Shown one piece after another: positions 1 through 10,500 of a stretch of DNA of 64,000 nucleotides (its first letter is position 1; each line of letters starts with the position of its first letter). Made by a program: the position numbers and the translations under genes. Under the pieces are notes generated by a model. It did no database searches. It had not been told where the DNA came from and saw only the letters and a program-made list of their open reading frames with translations. Source of the stretch: Cafeteria roenbergensis (lineage: Eukaryota; Sar; Bigyra; Bicosoecida; Cafeteriaceae); the NCBI GenBank assembly GCA_008330645.1, contig VLTN01000018.1, positions 434,001 to 498,000 of the forward strand, in the 5' to 3' direction.

Positions 1-1
1 C

Positions 2-145
2 GGCAGCGCCTTCATGGTCCACACCAAGCTCAGCGGGGACTTTGTCATCCGCATGGCCGTCGGCAACCCGCGCACCGAGATCCGCCACGTTGACCGGGTG
101 TGGGAGGAGGTTCGCCGCTGCGCTGACGTGGCCCTGGCCGAGTAG
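2..145 (+). CDS. C-terminal end of a group II PLP-dependent amino-acid decarboxylase (partial)
   Basis: Only the last 47 codons are inside the window; the gene enters from the left edge and ends at TAG 143-145. The tail reads HTKLSGDFVIRMAVGNPRT followed by a helical end with a conserved Trp-Glu. That is the usual closing strand and helix of aromatic-L-amino-acid, tyrosine and tryptophan decarboxylases (the '(L/V)R.A.GNP.T...HV...W' signature). Family members are cytosolic dimers that remove the carboxyl group of Tyr, Trp or DOPA using pyridoxal phosphate. The catalytic lysine and substrate loop lie outside the window, so substrate cannot be judged. It converges on the OTU gene across a 316-base spacer. 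Confidence 0.75.
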   Translation, partial: GSAFMVHTKLSGDFVIRMAVGNPRTEIRHVDRVWEEVRRCADVALAE

Positions 146-461
146 GCGCTGCGTGCCGCACCGAGCGCCCAAAAACCGTTCAACGGCGCGTTGCAGCCCC
201 CCCATCTAGCGCTCATCATGCATTCGATTTGGCAGCCTTGCGCCAAGCGAGTTCGCGCTGCGCCTGCCTCTGCTCCAAGGCGCGCTTCGGGCGGCCCCCG
301 GTGAGCAAGCGCGGCCGCGGAGCTGGCGAGCGCAGTGTTGGGGCACTCACTCGGCGCAACACGGCGGGCACACCGGAGCACACAGCAGCGACACCCGGAG
401 TCGCAAGCGCAAGGCGCGCGCCTGACCCACGTGCGCCCGCACACCGCGCGAAGCCTTCAGT
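146..461. other. Convergent intergenic spacer
   Basis: The spacer separates the 3' ends of the decarboxylase (+) and the OTU gene (-). Open frames here are short and compositionally driven. I see no RNA gene, repeat or recognisable terminator. Confidence 0.5.
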
Positions 462-2866
462 CTACCCCACGTCCGCATCGCCTTGGCCGGCGTCAGGCTG
501 CCCTGCGCCGTCAGCGGCGCAGGAGATGGCCATCGCGATTTGAACGGCCAGGTCTTCGTCTGTCGGCTGGTGCGAGTGCCCCAGGCCGAACGCAGCAGCG
601 CTGCCGGCGGACGACGACCGAGCCAGCTGCCCGGCCGCGCCGCCGGCCGCTGCCTCTTGGCTGCTGGCCTGCAGAGCTGCTTGCAGGTCCGCCTCCTCCA
701 GGGCGTCAGCGGCGTTGCCCCGCCCCACCGCGGCGCTCAGCTGCGATCGACGAATGGCCTCTTGCATGAGCTCATCGGCGTCGCTCTCCGGCGGCGCGCT
801 GTCGCCCACTGACGCTGCAAGCGCGGCCGCCAGCGCGGCTTGGTCGTCCTCTTGGTGACTGGCGAGCGCAGCAGACTCCGCCAGAGCAGCAGCCATGAGG
901 GCGTCCTCGTCCGACGCGGCGGCAGTACTCGCCGCAGAGCTGGAGCCCCCCTCCCCCACTGAGGCAGCAAGGGCCGCCGCCACCAGGGCGTCCTCGTCGT
1001 CCTTCGACTGCGCCGCCACCCTGGACCGTTCCAGCGCCTCCTGGAGCGATCGCTCCTCGGCCTCGGCAGCCGTCGCAGCCTGCACCCGCATCAACAGCTC
1101 CGCCTCGGTCTGGCCCGCTGGGGCGCCAGATCCGCCCGAAACACCTTCCCCGCCGCCCGCGCTACCAGCGCCAGCCCCTGCAACGGGCGCCGCCCCGGCA
1201 GCGCCGCCGGCGGCGCCCATCGACAGCGCCAGGGCCTGGTCGAGCATCAGGCCCTCCTCGAACGACTGTCGGCTGGCCTGCAGCGCAGCGACGAGCTCTG
1301 CATCGCTGTCTGCACCAGCCGCGCCCGCCGCGGCCGAAGACGACGAGGACGACGACGAGGACGACGACGAAGGGGCGCCGCCGGCGCCCGCCGAACCGGT
1401 TCCGATGCCGCCGGCGCCCATGGTGCGCGCCACAATGCCAGCGGCGCCCGCGCGTGCGGCAGCGATGGCGGCCTCCTCCGTCCTTCCGGCCGTCGCCGGG
1501 TCCAGCAGCGCGCCGGCGGAGCGAGCCCCCACGATGGAGTCGTAGTGCCCCCCCCCGTAGTATGACAGCCGCACCGGCTCCATCCCCGGGAGCGCCGCTC
1601 CTGCGTACCGCATGATGACCCGGGCGCCCTCCGCCCCGGGCGCGCCGCTCCACACCTCGATGGGCCGGCGGTAGAGCTCGTGAAAGGCGACGAGCTCGGG
1701 CTCCCCGCCCCACACGGCGTTGCGGGCCATCGACCGGAGGTAGGCCGCAACGCCCTCGTCGCCGTCCTCCACGAACCCGCGCAGCCACTCGCTGTTGGCC
1801 GCCAGGTAGTCCACGGCGGCCTGCCGGCAGCGCGCGTGCAGCTCCGGCGCGCCGTACACCTGGTGGGCGATGGAGCGGAACAGGCAGTTGCCGTCGCCCT
1901 CCTGGGGCGCGATGCGCAGCCCGGAACGGGCCAGGCCGGCCTCGAAACGGTCAAAGTCCGTGGTTCCGGACTGCAGCGCTGGCTGGTGCTGCGGCTGCCG
2001 AACGGTCTCAGCGCCCTCTGCGCCAGAGGCCGCCCCAGACGCCCCCGCGGCGCCGGCGCTGGCTGCTCCAGCGCCCGGGCGAACGGTTCCGGCCCGGATC
2101 TTGACGCGGAAGGGGTAGCGCTTGCGCGTGATGGAGCCGTGGGGCCGTACAAGCCCCGACGTCGCCGGCAGCCACTTGTCGAACTTGGGGGCGAAGCCGC
2201 GGTAGTGAACGAGCACGTTGTCCGCCGCGTCCACGTCGATGATGGTGGCCGGGATGAACTTGCGCATCGTCGGGTAGTCGTCCCAAGCATCCACGAGCAT
2301 GCCCGGCCGCGGCGGCACTCCAGGCCGGAACACGTGCCCGCCCTCGCCCGCCTTGAACACGCGCTTCGGTGCCGACGGGTCCACACTGATCCACTCGTCA
2401 TGCGCCGACGACCAGTACGTGAAATGCACCAGAACCGCCGGGACGGGGGAGGTGCTCACGTCGCACACGGTGCCCTCATACCACTTGCCCAGCCGGTCTT
2501 GTGCGTCCACCGGCTGTCCCTGGCAGAACGGCACTGTCTTGGGAGTCGCGGCAGGGGGCGCCGGGACGCCCTTTCCGTCCGCATCATCGCCGCCTGCGCC
2601 ACCCGGCCGGCCACGCGGCGGCGTCCCTGCAAAGCACAGGCCGCAGTGGTCGTCCAAGCAGTTGCTTGCAAGCCATTCGCCCTCTTCCCCGCCGCCGGCA
2701 AGGCCGGCGTTGATCACAGGCCTGCGCGCTGGCGTCCTGACGCCGCGCCTTTGGACCCGGGGCTGGCCGCGGGCGAAAGGCCACGCCAGCACTCGAGTTT
2801 TCCCTCGCGCGCGTGGCACTCACCTCCGCGCGCCGCCGCGGCCGCGCTCCTGTTCACGCCAGACAT
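462..2866 (-). CDS. OTU-family deubiquitinase with two Tudor/agenet-like modules and C-terminal ubiquitin-interacting motifs
   Basis: Proposed as two exons: 2866-2824 (starts MSGVNRS) and 2626-462. A GTGAGT donor and a TTTGCAG acceptor bound a 197-nt intron and the phases match, giving about 735 residues. An unspliced start at 2819 is possible but encodes an unconvincing basic N-terminus. Residues about 49-102 and 112-174 are two small beta-barrel-like modules (WYEGTVCDV, DEWI; then FIPATIIDVD, KFDKWLP) resembling agenet/Tudor-knot readers. Residues about 240-380 are an OTU protease with the GDGNCLFRS loop carrying the catalytic Cys, and GGHYDSI carrying the His. The last 280 residues hold about five UIM-like helices (D/E-rich start, then A-A-L-x-x-S). 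OTU enzymes cleave ubiquitin chains; UIMs hold the chain. A Ser run near 1340-1370 is encoded by a simple repeat. It shares a divergent promoter region (2867-3101) with the GH5 gene. Confidence 0.85.
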
Positions 2867-3101
2867 GAGGGTCCTGGAATAGCCCTGGCGTGCGCTGGGC
2901 TGCTCGCACGGGGCGCGCCTCCTTGGCGGCGAGGGCCGCGGAGTGCAGGGCGGAACTTGCCTCCGCTCGCTGCCGAGTTGCAAGAATTGCCAGAGTGCCG
3001 ATGCTTGAGTTCCACCAACTCGGCCGCCACTCCGCGACGCGCCTGCACCCTCCAGGCCGAGCCGGAAGGAAGGAACGCCCTACCCCAGCTACCGCACGAC
3101 C

Positions 3102-4849
3102 ATGCCACGCCTCGCGGGCCCCGCCGTGCGCCTGGCTCTGTCTCTGGCACTGTCTCTGGCCGGCTGCGCCCTCTCGGCTCCAGCGGTTGCAGATTCGGCC
3201 GAGGACCCGTCTTGCCCTCGACTTGCCCCCATCCCGGGGCGCGGCGTCTTCCGCGACGTGTGCACTGGAAGGCAGATCATTGTGCACGGCGTCAATGCCG
3301 TTCGCAAGGCGGCGCCGTGGCTGCCATCGGCCGGCGCGTTTCAGGCGCAGTACTCGCTCGGCCCAGAGGACGCCGAGATCCTGCAGTCGTGGGGCATGAA
3401 CGGCGTGCGCCTTGGGGTCATGTGGCCAGGGGCTATGCCACAGCCTGGCGTGATCGACGCCGGCTATGTGCAGCGGGCTGTTGAACTTACCGGCATTCTG
3501 TCAAACCGCAGCATTTTCACGCTCCTGGACGCGCACCAAGACCTCCTCAGCTCCAAGTTCTGCGGCGAGGGCGCGCCTGACTGGGCCGTGGAGCAGATCT
3601 CCACCGGGCCGGACGCCTTCCCGGCCCCCATCAGCGCACCCTTTAAGCTCAACGCCAGCGGGCACCCTGCCAAGGCGGACTGCGACCGGTTCCCCTGGGC
3701 CGACTTCCAGCTCACTGTAGCGAGCGCCCGAGCGTACCAGGCGCTGTACAAGGACCACAACGCGACGGCCGCGCGCTTCGCGCAGTTCTGGAGCGCTGTG
3801 GTCAAGGCCTTCCGCGACGCGCCGCACATCATTGGAGCCGAGCTCGTGAGGTGGCCTGGCCACACGCACAGCGCCTTGGCCCCCGCCGCGCGCGTCCTTT
3901 GACATTGGATGCTTGCTCTGTGTATCTCTGCCTGTCTCTCTGTCTGTCTTGTGGCACCTGTTTTTTGAATCCGTACTTGTGTCAACTCTCACTCTCTCTC
4001 CCCCTTCTGGTGTCTGGACCGCTCTCCTTCGCGCAGCTGAACGAGCCCTTCGCCGGAGCCGTGTTCGACGACCCGCTGCTGCTGCTCCCCGGGGTGGCGG
4101 ACCGCGAGAACCTGCAGCCCTTCTACTCGGCGCTCGGCAGCGCAGTCGTCGCCGCGGACCCGCGGATGCCTGTCTTCTTCGAGAGCGTTACCTGGGACGA
4201 CTTCGTTCCCGTCGGCTTCAACACCACCCCGACGGCCGACCCCGCCAAGTCCGGCTTGTCCTTCCACTACTACGACCTGCCAAACTTCAACGCCGACCTC
4301 CAGGTGGCCTCTCGGCTCGACGACGCCCGGCGGCTCGGCGTGGGCGCAGTCCTCACCGAGTTCAACATCGGGGATGGCGCCATGAAGCCGGGGAGCCTGA
4401 ACGAGACGCTGGCAGTCGCCGACGCCCACACAATGTCCTGGCTCGGGTGGGAGTACAAGCCCATGGTCGAGATCACCGGCTGGGGCTGGGGCCCCATCTT
4501 CCCCAACGGCACGCGGAACGACGCCGAGGTGTCCCTGCTGGCGCGGCCCTACCCGCAGGCGGTGTGTGGAAACGTGACGTCCTACGCTTTCGATGACGCA
4601 ACGCGCGTCTTCACGATGGCGTTTGCTCCTGCGGCCGGCTGCGACACCGAGGTGTACCTCAACTGCCAGCTTCACTTCCCCGGGTGCTCGCCCACGGTGA
4701 CTGTCAGCACGCCCGACGCCGTCGCCTCTCGCGTGGAGCCCGCCCCTGCGCCGGTGTCAACTCGAGCCACGCAGTTCGCCACGCTGCGACTGAGCCTTCG
4801 GCCGGGAGCCACGCCTCCCGCCGAAACGACGGTCACTATGTCCCCTTGA
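3102..4849 (+). CDS. Secreted GH5 glycosidase, endoglycoceramidase-like
   Basis: Two exons, 3102-3845 and 4037-4849, are joined across a 191-nt GTGAGG...CAG intron in phase 0, giving 518 residues. The first 30 or so form a signal peptide (basic start, Leu/Ala core, ALSAPAVA). The catalytic core shows WGMNGVRLGVMWPG, LLDAHQDLLSSKFCGEGAPDW, the acid/base motif LLNEPFAG (Glu about 251, formed right after the splice junction) and the nucleophile in VLTEFNIGDG (Glu about 356), followed by WLGWEYKP. The HQD...FCGEGAP block and the LLNEP box are typical of endoglycoceramidases and related glucosylceramidases, which release the glycan from glycosphingolipids. Probable role: extracellular or lysosomal glycolipid breakdown, useful to a predator of membrane-rich prey. 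The exact substrate is inference. Confidence 0.88.
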
Positions 4850-5165
4850 GGGCGTTTGGCTTGCGCTGAGCGGCACTGAGCTTGCGTGGGCGCGCCGTGG
4901 TGTGCAAAAGCGAGACAGCTGCAAGAGCGGAGCCAGCCGCCCCGCAAGCCGCGGTCGGCACACACCCTTGACTGAAATTCACCTTGTTGCTGTTGCATTG
5001 CAAAATCCGCCACCCAGCCCGCGCTCGCGAGCCCGGCGCGGCAGACTCGTCCGGTGGCCTGCGAAGTGCCGCGGCCATTTCAACGTCGTGGGCAAGGGCG
5101 CCCGGACGGGGGAGGGCGCTGCTGCTGCCGCATGTTGCTGGCGCCTGGACGGAGCGGACCGCTGC
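4850..5165. other. Convergent intergenic spacer
   Basis: The spacer lies between the 3' ends of the GH5 gene (+) and tryptophan 2,3-dioxygenase (-). Long frames that run across it on the + strand are GC-driven antisense shadows. Nothing else is recognisable. Confidence 0.5.
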
Positions 5166-6981
5166 TCATGCGTCGGCGCTGGCAGCCTCAGCCGCCGCGG
5201 CAGCGGAGGCGGCGGCGGCCGAGGCGTCCGAGCCGAGCTCCAGCACGTAGCCGAGGCGGTGCATGATGTCGTGGGGGAGCGGGGGCAGGTTGGCGTCCGG
5301 CACGAGGTAGGTCGCGATGTCGAAGAGGTCGCTGAAGACGCGGTGCTTGCCAGTCGTGGCCTTGAGATAGTGAAAGCCGCTGGAGCCGCCGGTGCCCATC
5401 TTGGCGCCGAGCATGCGGTGCACCATGAGGCTGTGGTTGTGGCGCCAGAGGGTGAGGAGCTCGTCCACGTCGCGCACGAGCTTGAGGAGGCGGGCGGGGC
5501 CTTGGAGGATGGGCTCCTCCGCGTACAGCTCGATGAAGATGACGGCCTTGAAGGCGGCGTAGGAAAGGCGGCGCTCCCCGCGCTTGACGGCGGCGGCGTA
5601 CGCCTCCTCGTCGAAGAGCTGGTCGAAGGTGGCAAGCCAGCTGTCCACGTCCTCGTGGAGCTTGAGCTTGTTGGCGGGGCCGACGGACTCGTTGGCATCG
5701 ATGGAGGCGTGGTCCATGCGCGCGTGGGCGTTGACGGCCTCGCGGTAGTGCGCCCAGAAGTCAAAGTCACCCAGCTCCACGAAGGGAGTGCGCTCCAGCC
5801 ACATGTTGAGGACCTCGAGCAGGGTGGGGGAGTCCTCGGCCTCCTTCACGATGGCCGCGTCCTTGTCGGCCAGGAAGCTGCAGTAGCCGGTCTTGCCGTA
5901 GCGGATGCGGCTGTCGGACTTGAGGCCAAGCATGTTCTCCACGACGCGGAACTGGGTGGACTGGAACCCGGATGCCGGGAACAGGAGATCGCGGAACTCG
6001 AGGAATCCCATGGGACTGCGAGGCGCGACAAACAGACGGGCGGAGGCCTGACGACTCTCGCTGACAACAGCCGGCCGAGCGCGGCTCGGCCCGGCGGACG
6101 AATCCATCGCCGGGCCCTGGCACGAGGAGACAGCGCCGCTCTGGATTCCTGTCCATCCATAGCTAGGGCAATCGCATTGCTCTCACGACATGGTCTCCAG
6201 GATGGACAGCTGCTGCAGCAGCAGGGCCTGGATCTTGCTAACGCGCTCCATGCGGTCCGCGGCGACGATGACAAGCTTGGCCGGAACAGTGGGGAATGCG
6301 AAGATGTCTGCGGGGCGGCGGGGCGCGGGAGCCCGAGAGGATTGAGCTGGTCAGCGAGGCGCGGCTCGGATCGAAGAGTCGCGCTGCACGCGCACGCGCG
6401 CCTCACCGATGACAGAGCGCAGCTCGTGGATGATCTGCTGGAACCAGATCTCGTAAGCCTGGTGGGTCGAGATGAAAAGGTGCTCGTCGTGCGCCTCCTT
6501 CCCGAGAGACCGTGAGACGGGGTGCACAGAGCCAAGAACGCGGTCCAGGCCCAAGTACGAGCCTGCGAGGCGCAAAAGGCGGGCACGGAGCCGGCGCGGA
6601 ATAGAGAAGCCCCAGCCCGCGCAGTGGCAGTTGCCGCTGCCGGCGGCGCGGGGGAGGGCGGGCGGGGCGGAACATTGGCTCACCATAGTACAGTGGCTTG
6701 TCCGACTTGCGGCTATGGACGAAGCGCATGCGCTCCTCGCGAGTCATCTCGCGCACAGGTCCGCCGTCCGCCCCGGAGGTCATCGAGCGAACATTGATCG
6801 GATTGCCCGTCAGCGAGGCGGTCCTCGCCACGGGCGGGCTGCCGCCCGCCTTGCCTGCCGCGGCCGCCGCCCCGGCCCCGCCAGAGGCCCCAGCGGGCGC
6901 GCCGGCGCTCGTGGCATGGGTTGCGCCAGTCACGGGGCACACAACGGCGCGGGGCTCCGAGGCACTGGAAGCGTCAGCCAT
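5166..6981 (-). CDS. TDO2: Tryptophan 2,3-dioxygenase (four exons)
   Basis: Exons are 6981-6684, 6562-6407, 6307-6187 and 6015-5166. Every junction has a GTGAG donor and a CAG acceptor, and phases agree throughout, giving 474 residues. The enzyme is a haem-dependent cytosolic tetramer that opens the indole ring of Trp to N-formylkynurenine, the first step of the kynurenine path. Signatures: YYGSYLGLD, DEHLFISTHQAYEIWFQQI (substrate-side Phe and His), LSILETMSPMGFLEFRD, PASGFQSTQFR (carboxylate-binding Arg), GTGGSSGFHYL, and HDIMHRLGY near the end with the likely axial haem His. An N-terminal extension of about 90 residues, Ala/Gly-rich and with a CPVTGA motif, precedes the usual start, and an Ala-rich tail of about 25 residues follows. 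The catalytic part is of normal family length. Confidence 0.95.
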
Positions 6982-7500
6982 GGTTCTCGTGTGAGACTTG
7001 CGCCTGACCCGACCGGCAACCCAAGTGAAGCAGAGCGTCGTCGGCTCTGCGAACGCCTCGGCCGAGCCGGCGCCGGCGAGCAACCCGAGGCGGTGCAGCC
7101 CCCCCAACGCGGCATGTTATTCCCGTAGCCGGAGAGCGGGGGCGCTTGCCGGGCAGCTGCCCTCGCTGCACTGTTCGGCACTGTTCCCACGTGCGCGGAA
7201 CTGCAACCAATGCACCCAAAACACAGGGCGCCAGGAACCCACCCCTTGGGGACACGCAGGCCCAGCCCCGTTCAAGGGCGCACCGAACGGATGTGTGGCC
7301 ATGGGGAGGGCGGGGAGGGGGGTGCAGGGCCAGGTTGATTGCCTCGGCTGCGGCGCCCTGCCACGAGCGTTTGGCAACATTGTTCGCAGGCGCCCAGCAC
7401 GCATCACTCGCAAGGCACTCTATGAACTTTCCAAGAGGGCTTCTGGCTTGCCGCGCTCGCAGAAGAGCGGCCGTGCCGCTGGGACGAAGCGCGTTGCAGA
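6982..7500. other. Intergenic region upstream of TDO
   Basis: The region holds the promoter side of TDO and the 3' flank of the CHD gene, both on the minus strand. No convincing coding segment, RNA gene or core-promoter motif is visible. Confidence 0.4.
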
Positions 7501-10500
7501 TCACGCGGAGAGTGGCTTCGCCTCGCTGTCTGCCTCTGGCTTCGCGGAGGCCACAGCCGGATTGCCCTCGCTCTTGGACACTTTGGCCTCCTCCCTGACC
7601 GGCGCCGCATCGCCCATGCCCCGCCACGGAAGGGGGAACGGGAAGGACGGCACCCGCAAAACCGGGTCGCGCCGCGACGACGCCGCGACGCGCATCTGGT
7701 GCCTCGCGAAGCGGCCAAGTTGCGCGGTGGCTTCCCGCGCGTCGACCTCGAACTTGCTCCTCGCCCTCCCCGTGAGAAGTGCCAAAGTTTTGGCCTCAAT
7801 CGACCCCTGGCCCAGTGGTAGCCAGCTGTGGTCTCCGTCCGCTGGGCTGTTTCCCCACGGCGGCGGCACGACGGCTCCACTGGGCGCCGCCGCCGCCGCC
7901 GCCGCCGAGCTGGAGCTGGAGCTGGAGCTGGAGCTGGAGCTGGAGCTGGAGCTGGAGCTGGAGCCGGAGCCGGAGCTGGAGCCGGGCTTGGCGTCACCAG
8001 AGGGTCGCGCAATAGACTTGAGGTAGACTTGGATCGGGAGGCCGAACGAGAGGATGGAGCCAGCAGCGACCTGCCTCGCGATGGCAACGCTCGGCCCGTC
8101 TGCGCTGCGGTCCGCTCTGACGAAGCCGAGGGTGAAAGGGACGGAGCACGCGCGGATGCGAGCCACGAGCTGCGCTGGGGTCAGGCCAAGGGCAGGCTCC
8201 TTGTTCACGCGCACCAGGACGTCGCCAACGTGAACCTGTGAGGCGATGGGAGACGTCGCCGCCACCTCGGCCACGGCCAGTCCCCAGGGGGCGTCGGACG
8301 CGCTCCGGGTGCGGAGCTTCACGGCAGCCGGCCCTGGGAAGCAGTGCTGGCCGAACAGGTGCTTGCTGCCCGCAAGCAATGCTTGGCGCGACCCCGCCAG
8401 CCGGCAGTGAAGCGGGCCGAGGCTCAGGCCCTCGGTGCTGGACAGGCCGTCGTGCTCCGTGGTGGACGACTTCACGCCGCTGTAGCAGCTCCGATGGATT
8501 GGTGCCAGGGCGGGCTCCCACGCAGCGGGGTGGGTTTCGGGCGTGCCCGGTGGCGGAGGCACGGTGTAGAGGGGCTGGAATCGCAGGCCGAGCGGAAGCG
8601 ACGTCACCCTGATCGTCGTCCTGTCGGTCTCGTCGCCATCTTCGCTGGCCGCCAGCATGGCTCCTGCAACGGCAGAGGAGCGCGCGTGTGCCGTCTCCAG
8701 CGTTTCGGTGCCTGGAAGGGTCGACCCGTCCGAGTTCGGCTCCACGATGGGAAGCAGACCGTGCAACACCGACCACGCCAGCGTCCTGCGAGTGGAGCTC
8801 AGGGTCTGGCAGCACGAGTCCAGCGCCGCGAGGGCGGCCTTGCGCACACGAGGGCACTTGCCCCCCTCCACCTTGACGGGAGTGAGACCCTGGGTGAGGG
8901 CCATGAGGCGGCCGACGGTTTCGCGGAGGTTCTGAACCGCGCGGCCATGGGCGAGACGCGAGTCGGCCGCAAGCGCCCTCCCTGCCTCTGCCATGCGCTC
9001 CGTCGTCGCGCGCGCCTGCTTGGCCAGGTCCACCAGCTTGGGATCGGCGATCTTGGGAAGCGGCGGCTTTTCCGGGTCCCGCACGGCGTTGGCAGGCGGC
9101 ACCACGGCGGCGCTGCTGGCTGCTGCAGCCCCCGCTCCGGTGTTGTAGACGGACTGAAGGGCTCGGCGCTCAACATCGGGCTGGCTGGCGACATCCGCCG
9201 AGTCGACGGACGAGTCGTCTGCTCCGGCCTTTGCACCGTCATCGTCGTCGTCGTCGTCGTCGTCATCGTCATCATCGTCGTCATCGTCGTCTCCGTCATC
9301 GTCATCGCCTTCCTCGTCACTGTCTCCCTCAAGTGCCGCCTCCTCGAGGCCCTGGAAGTAGGACACCTTGGTGCGGCGACGCTTTGGCCGGACAATGGCC
9401 TCCGCCCACTCGGACAGGCGAGCACGCATTGACGACAATGTGACCCGCTCGCCAAGCAGCGGCTTGAGCGTCTCGGGCAGGGCGTCGAACAAGTCGCGCC
9501 TCGACCTGCGGACCTGGTCGATCGCTCGCTCCGCGAGGGAAGGCAGGGCGTCCGGTCGAGGGGAGCTTAGGCAGGGGAAGCCGAGGGCGTCGTGCAGCAA
9601 CAGCACCATGGCCTCAGCGTCCGCGGGGGCTGCTTGGTCGCGAGCCTGTTCCACGCAGTCCGTGGCATCGGCCCCGAGGGCCGTGAATGCGTCCAGCGCT
9701 GGCAGCGTGGGAATTCCGAGCAGCAGCGGCAGCGGTGCCGACGGGGTGCCCGCGCGGATGCTGGCCAGAGCGTTGTCGTAAAACGCCTGCACCGAGGCAC
9801 GCCCCTCTGGGGGCAGCGAGCCCGCGTGCAGCTGCTGCATTGCCTCAGTCACCGCGATGGCAAAGTTTTGCAGAGCTGTCCGCGCGTCCGGCTCGAGGGC
9901 CGCCAGGGCGGCAGCGCGCTTCTCGGACATGGCGCCATCGAGCTTGCGAAGCTCGGCCGCCTGCGTCTCGGCCATTGCCTGCATGGCCTGCAACTTCACG
10001 GCGAGAGAATTCAGCTCCTCGTCAGAGACGAGGCGCAGCTCGCCCCGCTGCACTGCTGCCGCGGCGGCCTCCGGGCCCAGCTCTGCGGCACGCTTGCGGG
10101 ACACGGCCGCCGCCTGAATGACCGCCTGGGTCTGCTCGATGGCCGCGCGGGATCCAGCTGCGCCCTTGGCCAGCTCGCCGAGGCGGCTCAGGTCCTCGGC
10201 GTCGACGCCCTTGGCGATCATGGCCAGATCCCCGAACATGCCGCCGAAGGGGGGGCGGCCAGGCGCCCGCTGCATGCGGTCGCGCAGCCGCTCGCAGCGA
10301 GAGCCGCCCTGCTTCTCCAGCACCCGCTCCCAAAAGTCTTCCGCGTCAAAGTCGACGTCGAGGCGGTCGTCGGCCTCCCACGCCTTTCCATCCTCGCGCA
10401 TCATCGCCACGCCGCCGTCGGAGCGCGAGCGCTTAGCCTTGGCTTCCTCGGGTGCCCCCTCTGATCCGCGGGTCGCGTCATCGTCAAGGTTGTCGCGCTC

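Noticed and set aside
4902-6515. A 537-codon plus-strand open frame antisense to tryptophan 2,3-dioxygenase
   Set aside because: Its translation is Val/Glu/Gly-biased without motifs and mirrors TDO exons and introns; high GC suppresses stop codons in such shadow frames.
7779-8015. Trp/Ser alternating peptide on the plus strand at the GAGCTG repeat
   Set aside because: It is a by-product of the hexanucleotide repeat within the CHD coding strand.
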